This document shows, piece after piece, positions 57,349 to 64,000 of a DNA stretch of 64,000 nt. The stretch lies in the NCBI GenBank assembly GCA_026393675.1, contig JAPKZQ010000030.1, forward strand, positions 76,575 through 140,574, in the 5' to 3' direction. Origin of the DNA: Acidobacteriota bacterium. GTDB taxonomy: Bacteria > Acidobacteriota > Vicinamibacteria > Vicinamibacterales > JAKQTR01. The position numbers and the translations under genes were made by a program. The notes below the pieces were generated by a model, which saw nothing but the letters and a program-made list of their open reading frames with translations, was not told where the DNA came from and did no database searches. Each line of letters opens with the position of its first letter. The first letter of the stretch is position 1.

Positions 57349-58224
57349 TCAATACTCGCGAACCTCGACCCGCTTGCGCGCCTCATCGCGCGTGATCCGG
57401 CCGGCGTACAACGCCTGCAGGTCGGCGCCCTTGATGCGAATGAAGATCGTCATCGACTCGCCCTGTTCGTCGGCCCCGATCCCCCGCGCGTTGCTGTCGC
57501 GCGCCGCCACGGTCAGCGATTCTTCGACACCGACCAGCAGGGCCTGGCTGTAATCCAGCATAGCCTCGATCAAAGCCTCCTTGACGGCGGTCGAATAGAC
57601 TTCGTTCGGGTCCGACATCACTTCGAGGGCCGGAGCCGTGATCGTCGTGACCGGCGTGCCCCCCGACGACTGCGTCCGCGTCACCACGGGGTCGCCGGAC
57701 GCGCTTTGTGCGGTCGTGTCTCCCGGCCTCGAGTACGGGGACACCTGCACCTCGAGCCGTCGGACGGCTTGTTCGAGCCCCTTGCGCTGGGCCGGATCGG
57801 CGACGCCCTTGATGAAGTTCCTGAGCGCCTGGATCGCCGTACTGGCGCCGCCCGAATCGCGGTCGAGCATCCGCCAGGTCCAGATGACGCTTGGCTGCAT
57901 GGCGGGCACGTCCACGGCGAAAAACAGGCCGTAGCCATCCAGACGGAACCCGCGCGCGCGCGCCGTGCCGCCGATCAACAACATCTCTGGTGCGACCGAC
58001 CGCCATTGCCGGGTCATCACCGTCGCCCCGCGCTGCACGGCCGTCTCGAGCACGCTCTCCATCACCGCAATTTGGTAGCGCGCCTTCTCCTGCGGATCGG
58101 CCTTCGCGACCGCCACCGGAGCCTGCGGCGCCCGCTTCGGCGTCGGCTGCGCCAGCACCGGACCCGCCGCGAGCACGCTCCATGCCACCGCCATCAGTCC
58201 AGCCCACCATCGTCGAGCACTCAC
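57349..58224 (-). CDS. secreted protein of unknown function downstream of anti-sigma gene
   Basis: 291 aa. The GTG at 58224 is chosen because GGGAGGA stands 5 bp upstream and it gives a clean signal peptide (WWAGLMAVAWSVLAAGPVLAQ). The mature protein has no domain I recognise; it is mixed alpha/beta with acidic patches and ends in KRVEVREY. It lies 71 bp after the anti-sigma gene on the same strand, so it may be part of the ECF regulon or the signal it monitors. Confidence 0.65.
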   Translation of the reverse strand: MSARRWWAGLMAVAWSVLAAGPVLAQPTPKRAPQAPVAVAKADPQEKARYQIAVMESVLETAVQRGATVMTRQWRSVAPEMLLIGGTARARGFRLDGYGLFFAVDVPAMQPSVIWTWRMLDRDSGGASTAIQALRNFIKGVADPAQRKGLEQAVRRLEVQVSPYSRPGDTTAQSASGDPVVTRTQSSGGTPVTTITAPALEVMSDPNEVYSTAVKEALIEAMLDYSQALLVGVEESLTVAARDSNARGIGADEQGESMTIFIRIKGADLQALYAGRITRDEARKRVEVREY

Positions 58225-58295
58225 GTCCGTCCTCCCTGAAACCCTGGCCCCTGCCGGGCTCACACCTCGAAACCAACTCGCGTTGTCCATCCGAC

Positions 58296-59102
58296 CTACT
58301 GCTGTTTCTGCGAGACCCGCACGAGGTAGTTGAGCAGTTCGCGCTGCTCCGCGACGGCGGCGCCGGTCCGTCCTTCGAGCGCCCCCATTCCGTTGACCAC
58401 CCGGGTCAGATCCGTGCGGCGCTGCGTGTCGAAGTCGCGCATCACCTGCGAAATCCGCACGGCCATCTCGCGCTGCTGCCGCGTCTCGCTCGCGTCGATC
58501 AACTCGCGCACACGCGCCATGAATGCCTGGTCGCTCATCGGCTGCCTCGGACCAGCATTCGACGCCTGCCGTACGCCCGGGTCGCTCCCACCGGCATCAG
58601 CCGGGCGACGTTCGGTCCGCAGCTTCTGTTCAAACGCCGCCAGCTCCGCGCGCCACGGCGCGTCGGTTGCCGTCGAGGCCTGCTGCACGCCCGACGGAGC
58701 AGCGACCGCCGTCTGCGCGGACACCTGTTTGCTCCAGCCGGCGCGCACGGTCCATCCCTGCTGGTCGTAGCGAACCTCCAACCCGGAGATCCCGACAGCC
58801 ACGCCCACTACCAGCGAGGCGGCCGCAAACTGTGCCCATGCCGGCATCTGGGGAATCGAAACCCAGGCAAAGCGTCTGGGCCTTGATTCCGGCTCGCGCA
58901 CGATGCGGAAGTCGAGCACCGTTTCTGGGGGCGCCCACGCGGCCAGACCGCCGCGCACGGCCCGCATCGCGCTCACTTCCCCGGCGCAGGCCTCACAACC
59001 GGCCAGGTGCGTTTCAAACGCCTGGCGTTCGAGGCTGTCGTCCTCTTCGTAGAGGTACGACATCAGCACATCAACATTGCCGCAGAATCGTCGGTCGCTC
59101 AT
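58296..59102 (-). CDS. zinc-type anti-sigma factor
   Basis: 268 aa. The N-terminal ZAS-like domain has HLAGCEAC (H-x3-C-x2-C) after Cys7, one transmembrane helix follows (about 93-112: FAAASLVVGVAVGISGLEV), and the periplasmic part is helical and Gln/Arg-rich. It should hold the ECF sigma factor inactive until an envelope or redox signal arrives. The start overlaps the sigma stop by 4 bp, the usual arrangement for such pairs. Confidence 0.88.
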   Translation of the reverse strand: MSDRRFCGNVDVLMSYLYEEDDSLERQAFETHLAGCEACAGEVSAMRAVRGGLAAWAPPETVLDFRIVREPESRPRRFAWVSIPQMPAWAQFAAASLVVGVAVGISGLEVRYDQQGWTVRAGWSKQVSAQTAVAAPSGVQQASTATDAPWRAELAAFEQKLRTERRPADAGGSDPGVRQASNAGPRQPMSDQAFMARVRELIDASETRQQREMAVRISQVMRDFDTQRRTDLTRVVNGMGALEGRTGAAVAEQRELLNYLVRVSQKQQ

Positions 59103-59695
59103 GATCGTCCACCCACCAGGGTCGCTGTCACCGCACCGCACCGCTCGAGTTCCCGCCGAAGCACCGTCAGCCCCTGGTACAAGCGCGTCTTGACGGTGCT
59201 CAGCGGACATCCCTGCAGTTCGGCAATTTCCTGAAACGTCAGGTCGTGATACTCCTTCAACAGAATCGTTGAGCGCTGCTCTTCCGGCAGAGTCTGCATC
59301 GCCCTCGCGATGTGCCGGCTGAGATCTTTGCGGTCGATCACGTCTTCGATCGATTCGGACGGGCTGGCCTCGGCCGCCGCCAAATCGGAGACATCCATGC
59401 CCTCCGGCACCTGCACGAACGGCGCGCGCCGCTGGCGTCGCATCCAGTCGCGGCAGAGATTCAGCGTGATGCGGTAGAGCCACGACGAGAATTTCGCCTG
59501 GCCCTTGAAACCGGGCAGCGCACGGAAAGCCCGGAGAAACGCCTCCTGGCACACGTCCCGCGCATCGTCCTCGCGACCGATCTGCCGGTACGCCAGGGCG
59601 TAGATCGGCCGCTCCCAGCGAAGGATGAGCTGGTCGAAGCTGTCCGTGTCGCCCGCAACGCTGCGTGCGACCAGTTCCTCGTCAGTTACCGTCAT
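59099..59695 (-). CDS. ECF RNA polymerase sigma factor (sigma-24 type)
   Basis: 198 aa. Region 2 (about 15-85: DSFDQLILRWERPIYALAY, DVCQEAFLRAFRAL, FSSWLYRITLNLCRDWMRR) and region 4 (about 135-185: LPEEQRSTILLKEYHDLTF, LSTVKTRLYQGL) are intact. The ATG at 59695 is chosen because it gives the usual ECF length; ATGs at 59758 and 59818 would add tails, and a perfect TATAAT (59826-59821) lies too near 59818 to leave room for a leader. It is followed by its anti-sigma gene. Confidence 0.9.
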   Translation of the reverse strand: MTVTDEELVARSVAGDTDSFDQLILRWERPIYALAYRQIGREDDARDVCQEAFLRAFRALPGFKGQAKFSSWLYRITLNLCRDWMRRQRRAPFVQVPEGMDVSDLAAAEASPSESIEDVIDRKDLSRHIARAMQTLPEEQRSTILLKEYHDLTFQEIAELQGCPLSTVKTRLYQGLTVLRRELERCGAVTATLVGGRS

Positions 59696-59871
59696 GCCTG
59701 GCGATCGCGTCTCAGCTCCCTGATCCTGCCTGCGCGCCGGGATATCGTTCCCGCTCATCCAGTTAGACGCAGGAATGGGAGCGCTAGTCTGGCGCCGTGC
59801 GTATAGACCGTTATTCATCGATTATAGGCGTGCTAAACCATTCGCGAGGAATCTGTTAGCCTGGGAGGCGC

Positions 59872-61986
59872 GTGTTCGGGGTAAAATCCCGCCAACCGCG
59901 CCCCGCACGCGCTGCCGGGGTCGAATCCGCCACTGAAAGCGAGGGTTCTGTTTCTTTGGAACACGCTCCTCTTTCTGCCGGTTCGGTCATCAATCTCCTG
60001 GCACGATCCGACCAGCTGACCGATGTGGTCGCGGCATTGCGCGACCGGGCTGCCGCGGCGACAGGCGCAACCATGACCGTGCTGCTCGAGCTTGACGCGC
60101 GGTCGGGTCAACTTCATCAGGCCGCGGACCCGACAGACGACGAACAGCACCAGCACACCTGGTTCGACGAGGAAGACGACGCCGCGCTGGTCGCAGACGT
60201 CCTGTCGTCGGGCCGTGTGCGACAGGTGGCACTCAATTCCAGGACGGCACCCGAGCTGGCCCGGCGGCTCGGAACAGCGGCCGTCGTGCTGGCCCCCGTC
60301 ATCCACGCGGGGCAGCCGCTTGGGCTGCTGGTGCTCGGCCTGCCCGCTGCCGTCCCTGCCATTGAGTGGTCCGACCGCGTCGTCGAATGTGCGGAGGCAA
60401 TCGGCCTGACGCTGGTTCGCGCGCGGATGCGGCACGAGGCCTCACTGCAGCACGACCTTCAGGGGCTACTGGTGGAGCTTGGCCGAAGCGGGACGCCCAC
60501 GATCCCGCTGGATCGATTCGAGAATTTCTGCACGGATGTCGCGCGGGCGATGGATGCAGAGCGCGTCGACTTGTGGCTGCATGATCGCCTTGGCCGCAAG
60601 ATTGACCGGATGGTGTCATCCGACCGATTGGTTCCTGGAGACGTGGTCTGCGTACTGACCTCCGACACCGAACACGTCGTTGCGGAAACGCTCCGCCAGC
60701 CATGCGCGCGATTTGTCGGTGCTCCACCCGACGGCGGCACGGGCGCCGCCACCGTGGCGGTGCCGCTGGAGGGACGCCGCCGTGCCCTGGGGGTCCTGCT
60801 GATCGAGGGCCTCAGCGTGCATCCGGGAGACGTCCAGCAGACGCTTGATCTGGTCGAAGGCCTGGGACACCAGCTGGCCAACGTCATCGAGAGCACTCAG
60901 CTGCTGGACGATGTGCTGCGCACGAGGCGCGAACTCGAGAACACGTTCGACTCGATGCGCGACCATGTGTTCGTGTGCGGCCACGATGGCCGCGTCTCTC
61001 ATGTCAACCAGGCCGTGGTGCGCCGCCTGAATCGGTTACGTGGGGAACTGGTTGGGCACCCGATCTCCGCGATGGTCGGCCCGAGTTTCGCCGAATGGCT
61101 GGCCACGCCCGACGACGGCGAGGGCGAACAGAGACCGGCGCGCACCGCAGAAATCGAAGATGCGGTGCTGGGCGGGACATTCCTGGTGACGGTGACGCCG
61201 TTGGCCGATAAGAACCCGTCGCTGCTGGGCTCTGTCGTGGTCGCCCGCGATGTGTCCGAGGAACGCCGGCTCGGGGCCGAGCGGGCCGCGCTCAGGGAGC
61301 GGCTCGCGCGATCGGAAGCGATGGGGCATCTGGTCGCCGGCATCGCGCACGAGCTCAATAATCCGTTGCAGGCGGTGCTTGGCCACGTTGAATTGCTTCA
61401 GCGCTCACACAGGTTCTCGGCGATGGTCTCGAGTGGACTGCGCCTGGTCTACCGGGAATCCGATCGCGCCGCACGGATTGTTCGCAACCTGCTGGTGCTG
61501 GCTGGTTCCGGGCACGTGGTGCAGCGTCCGGTCAGTGTCAACGCGGCCCTGCGCCGCGCGCTGGCCCTGAGAGCCTCTGCCTGCCGCCGCGCGAAGATCA
61601 CGGTGGTGCGACGATTGTCGGAATCGGTGCCGAAGGTGGCTGGCGATGCGGTGCTTCTCCAGCAAGCGTTTCTCAATCTGATTCTCAACGCCGAACAGGC
61701 GCTCGAGGGACGGGCGGGCCGAATCGAGGTCCGGTCGTCGTATTCGGCGAGCCGGAAACTGGTGGCGGTCGAAGTCAAAGACTCGGGCTCCGGGATCGCT
61801 CCCGACGTGCTCCCGCGCGTCTTTGATCCGTTCTTCACGACCAAGGACGTGGGAAGCGGTCTCGGACTGACGATGACGCTTCGCATCATCCGCGAGCATG
61901 GCGGCGACGTCGTGGCGGCTCCGCGAGGCAGCGGCGGGGCCGTGTTCACCGTGCACCTTCCGGCAGCGCCGTCATCCAAACGGTGA
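59872..61986 (+). CDS. sensor histidine kinase with two GAF domains and a PAS domain
   Basis: 704 aa cytoplasmic-type kinase. N-terminal GAF-like region (about 35-185), second GAF-like region (about 195-345), PAS (about 357-475: FDSMRDHVFVCGHDGRVSHVN), HisKA with His493 in HLVAGIAHELNNPLQ, and the ATPase domain (N box NLILNAEQAL, G boxes DSGSGIAPD and GSGLGLTM). GTG start. There is no transmembrane segment, so it reads an internal signal. It probably phosphorylates the HTH-REC protein 23 bp downstream. Confidence 0.9.
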   Translation: MFGVKSRQPRPARAAGVESATESEGSVSLEHAPLSAGSVINLLARSDQLTDVVAALRDRAAAATGATMTVLLELDARSGQLHQAADPTDDEQHQHTWFDEEDDAALVADVLSSGRVRQVALNSRTAPELARRLGTAAVVLAPVIHAGQPLGLLVLGLPAAVPAIEWSDRVVECAEAIGLTLVRARMRHEASLQHDLQGLLVELGRSGTPTIPLDRFENFCTDVARAMDAERVDLWLHDRLGRKIDRMVSSDRLVPGDVVCVLTSDTEHVVAETLRQPCARFVGAPPDGGTGAATVAVPLEGRRRALGVLLIEGLSVHPGDVQQTLDLVEGLGHQLANVIESTQLLDDVLRTRRELENTFDSMRDHVFVCGHDGRVSHVNQAVVRRLNRLRGELVGHPISAMVGPSFAEWLATPDDGEGEQRPARTAEIEDAVLGGTFLVTVTPLADKNPSLLGSVVVARDVSEERRLGAERAALRERLARSEAMGHLVAGIAHELNNPLQAVLGHVELLQRSHRFSAMVSSGLRLVYRESDRAARIVRNLLVLAGSGHVVQRPVSVNAALRRALALRASACRRAKITVVRRLSESVPKVAGDAVLLQQAFLNLILNAEQALEGRAGRIEVRSSYSASRKLVAVEVKDSGSGIAPDVLPRVFDPFFTTKDVGSGLGLTMTLRIIREHGGDVVAAPRGSGGAVFTVHLPAAPSSKR

Positions 61987-62009
61987 TACGGTAAGCACCA
62001 TCGACGCAC

Positions 62010-62603
62010 ATGGACGACGTCTTCCTCACCAGCGAAGAAGTTCTCGAGTACCTTCAGGTCAATCTGCGCACCGTGTACCGGCTGATAAAGGCCGGGAAGA
62101 TCCCGGCCGTGAGGGTCGGGCGGCAGTGGCGTTTCCGGAAAGCAGATATCGATCGCTGGCTGAACAGTCAGACCACGGCGTTGCCTGCCGCTGAGCCCAC
62201 GGCAGTGGGAACGCCATCGGGTGGCGAGCGTGTATCGACGCGACGCCCGCGTGTGCTGGTGGTGGATGATGAGGCCGCCATTCGCGAACTGATGACCAAG
62301 ACACTGGCGCTGGCGGAGTACGAGGTGGAGGAAGCGCCGGATGGCCGTGCGGCGCTCGGCCTGATCCGGACCAGCGCGTTCGATCTGCTCATCACCGACC
62401 TCAAGATGCCCGGCATGGACGGACTGGCGCTGATTCGCGACGCACGGCGGCTGGTGCCGACGCTGCCGGTGATCATCATGACGGCGTTCTCGACCGAGGC
62501 CAGCGCGATTGAGGCGGCCAACCTCGGGGTGGCCGGGTATCTCACCAAGCCGTTCCGGATCGCCAGGATCCTGGGGACTATCGCGAAGGCGCTTGGCGAA
62601 TAG
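62010..62603 (+). CDS. response regulator with N-terminal helix-turn-helix (HTH-REC)
   Basis: 197 aa. The N-terminal excisionase/MerR-like helix-turn-helix (about 5-52: TSEEVLEYLQVNLRTVYRLI, VGRQWRFRKADIDRWL) joins a short Pro/Ser-rich linker (53-79) and a receiver domain with Asp86-Asp87, phosphoacceptor Asp130 in LLITDLKMPG, Thr158 and Lys180. In most DNA-binding response regulators the receiver is N-terminal; here the order is reversed. It is 23 bp after the kinase gene and is its likely partner. The target genes are unknown. Confidence 0.88.
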   Translation: MDDVFLTSEEVLEYLQVNLRTVYRLIKAGKIPAVRVGRQWRFRKADIDRWLNSQTTALPAAEPTAVGTPSGGERVSTRRPRVLVVDDEAAIRELMTKTLALAEYEVEEAPDGRAALGLIRTSAFDLLITDLKMPGMDGLALIRDARRLVPTLPVIIMTAFSTEASAIEAANLGVAGYLTKPFRIARILGTIAKALGE

Positions 62604-63038
62604 GCCGCCAACCCACCAGATTTGTCTCACAAACCTGCATGACGGCAACGCGGATTCGCGGGAAGTTCCCCCTCAGAAGCTACCTGGCGTGTTACAAAAC
62701 CATACAGTGACAGTGTCAAATTCCTGGACACGGTGTCCCGAAACGCCAGAATCCCTCGATAAACCGCCACAAGATCCGTTGGCCTCGAGAATGGCTCGGG
62801 TTCGCTGTAAGTAATGGATTTAATGACCTGCTACGGTATCTTATGACACATATACGGTATTAACGTCATTTGATTACTGGTCTATAAAGTACTATTGATG
62901 TGTCACATCCACTGCCAGGGGGAACCGGCGCGGGTCGTTGGGTCACTCACCGTGGTGAGACGACGAGACATCCGCGTGTAGTAGAGTGTTGTTTACGGCG
63001 CGCGAAGACGTTTGGCGAGGCAGTCCGCACCCTCATTC
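62604..63038. promoter_or_regulatory. AT-rich intergenic region with GACA/TGTC palindromes
   Basis: About 430 bp with no credible gene and much more A+T than its surroundings. It holds GACAgTGTC (62709-62717) and GACAcggTGTC (62727-62737), which together also contain GTGTC-N9-GACAC (62713-62731), and an 8 bp inverted repeat TGACACAT (62844-62851)/ATGTGTCA (62898-62905). These look like regulator-binding sites, perhaps of the adjacent HTH-REC protein, but this is untested. Confidence 0.45.
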
Positions 63039-64000
63039 ATGATCCAGCTCTCATCCCTGACAAAGGCCTTTGGTGAACGCGTTCTGCTGTGGGACGTCAC
63101 CTGGCAGGTGTCCGACCGCGAGCGGGTCGGCCTGTGCGGCCCGAACGGCGCCGGCAAGACGACGGTGCTCCGGATGCTGGCCGGCCTGGACGAGCCCGAC
63201 GCGGGCGCCATCACCAAGCCATCCGGCACGCGTGTCGGGTATCTACCCCAGGACGGCCTGACGCACGAAGGCCGCACGCTCTACGGAGAAGCCGCACTGG
63301 CGTTCCAGTGGCTGCTCGACGCGAAATCCGAGATGCTGTCGATCGAAGATCGCCTCGCGGACCCGTTGGTGCCGGTCTCCGAGCACGACGAGATCCTGCA
63401 CCGCTACAGCGACCTTCAGGACCGGTTTCGCCTGCACGACGGATACACGATTGATCTGAAGATCGACACCGTGCTTCGGGGTCTCGGCTTCGGCCCTGCC
63501 GATTACCACCGGCCCACCGAAACCTTCTCGGGCGGATGGCAGATGCGAATCGCGCTCGCCAGACTGCTGCTCGAAAGGCCGGACCTGCTACTGCTCGACG
63601 AACCGACCAATCACCTCGACCTCGACGCGCGCAACTGGCTCGAGGAGTACCTGAACGACTATCCCCACGCGGTCATCCTGGTCTCGCACGATCGCTTCTT
63701 CCTCGACGCCGTCGTCGATCGCATCGCCGACATCAATCTGCGCACGCTCACCGACTACCCTGGCAACTACTCGCACTACCTCGCCGAACGCGAAGCCCGC
63801 ATGGAGCGGCTGCGCGACGCCAAGCGCCGGCAGGATGACGAGGTGGCGCGGATCAAGATGTTCGTTGATCGGTTCCGTTACCAGGCGACCAAGGCCGCAC
63901 AGGTGCAGAGCCGGATCAAACTGCTCGAGAAGGTGACGCCCATCGAGGTGCCGCCCGAGCGGAAGCGTGTGCACTTCCACTTTCCGACCTGCGAGAAGAG
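63039..64000 (+). CDS. ABC-F family ATPase (3' truncated)
   Basis: The first 320 residues of a soluble ABC-F protein. Walker A GPNGAGKTT, signature TFSGGWQMRIALA, Walker B LLLLDEPTNHLD and the H-loop VSHD are present, and the charged linker (about 245-290) contains VQSRIKLLEK, the P-site tRNA interaction motif of the family. ABC-F proteins act on stalled or antibiotic-bound ribosomes; the subfamily (Uup/EttA-like or other) cannot be fixed from this fragment. ATG at 63039. The second ATPase domain lies beyond the window. Confidence 0.93.
   Translation, partial: MIQLSSLTKAFGERVLLWDVTWQVSDRERVGLCGPNGAGKTTVLRMLAGLDEPDAGAITKPSGTRVGYLPQDGLTHEGRTLYGEAALAFQWLLDAKSEMLSIEDRLADPLVPVSEHDEILHRYSDLQDRFRLHDGYTIDLKIDTVLRGLGFGPADYHRPTETFSGGWQMRIALARLLLERPDLLLLDEPTNHLDLDARNWLEEYLNDYPHAVILVSHDRFFLDAVVDRIADINLRTLTDYPGNYSHYLAEREARMERLRDAKRRQDDEVARIKMFVDRFRYQATKAAQVQSRIKLLEKVTPIEVPPERKRVHFHFPTCEK

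Noticed and set aside
62604-63038. sigma-54 promoter
   Set aside because: No TGGCAC-N5-TTGC match; the closest stretch near 62686 fails at both boxes.
1-64000. CRISPR array, IS element, prophage or rRNA
   Set aside because: No regularly spaced direct repeats, transposase, integrase, phage structural genes or rRNA sequence was seen.

Overview
The window is GC-rich bacterial chromosome with dense gene packing, many 1-8 bp stop/start overlaps, and no phage, plasmid, insertion sequence, CRISPR or rRNA. The gene set points to an aerobic Gram-negative acidobacterium, probably of the Vicinamibacteria. It has a very large TonB-dependent receptor with a carboxypeptidase-regulatory plug, an outer-membrane Omp85/TamB assembly pair, a B12-dependent (class II) ribonucleotide reductase, HslVU beside ClpXP and Lon, and an ECF sigma/anti-sigma pair. 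The phylum call is inference from gene content; no marker gene was placed on a tree.

Layout. 1-5.0 kb: the end of a glycogen-debranching-type glycosidase, a convergent aminotransferase, and a sodium:solute symporter with a small membrane protein downstream. 5.2-13.0 kb, + strand: tRNA-Leu(UAG), then trigger factor, ClpP, ClpX, Lon, EngB and Rho, closed by a clear intrinsic terminator. 13.2-18.4 kb: the TonB-dependent receptor, a divergent aldo/keto reductase, and ribosomal protein L31. 18.4-23.3 kb, - strand: an SDR dehydrogenase and an MrfA/MrfB-like (YprA/YprB) helicase-exonuclease pair of the type that repairs mitomycin lesions. 23.9-27.1 kb: nrdJ with a long structured leader, a TTGACA promoter and two NrdR-box-like palindromes. 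27.2-37.0 kb, + strand: a glycan operon (CPBP membrane protease, two GT-C membrane transferases, four GT4 glycosyltransferases and one methyltransferase), with nearly every junction overlapping. 37.0-52.8 kb, - strand: a ten-gene run, hslV-hslU-FN3 lipoprotein-FAH hydrolase-acyl-CoA carboxylase (CT, BC, BCCP)-tamB-tamA-SurA-like chaperone. 53-59.8 kb: a PEGA-domain protein, an APC permease, a secreted Pcm, lipoproteins, and an ECF sigma factor with its zinc anti-sigma. 59.9-64 kb: a GAF/PAS histidine kinase with an unusual HTH-REC regulator, an AT-rich regulatory gap, and a truncated ABC-F ATPase.

How it works together. Three blocks concern envelope and protein quality: the trigger factor/Clp/Lon run, the HslVU-to-Tam run, and the ECF sigma system. 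The glycan operon would build a surface or secreted saccharide. Intergenic gaps carry a recurring class of Y-shaped palindromes (an outer stem enclosing two hairpins) with no associated transposase in the window.

The most interesting items are the NrdR-box/leader arrangement upstream of nrdJ, the mrfAB-like pair interrupted by a perfect 28 bp inverted repeat, the HTH-REC two-component system with GACA/TGTC palindromes downstream, the hslVU/carboxylase/Tam linkage, and the Y-shaped repeat family. I do not see a single locus that is clearly a wholly new defence or mobile system.
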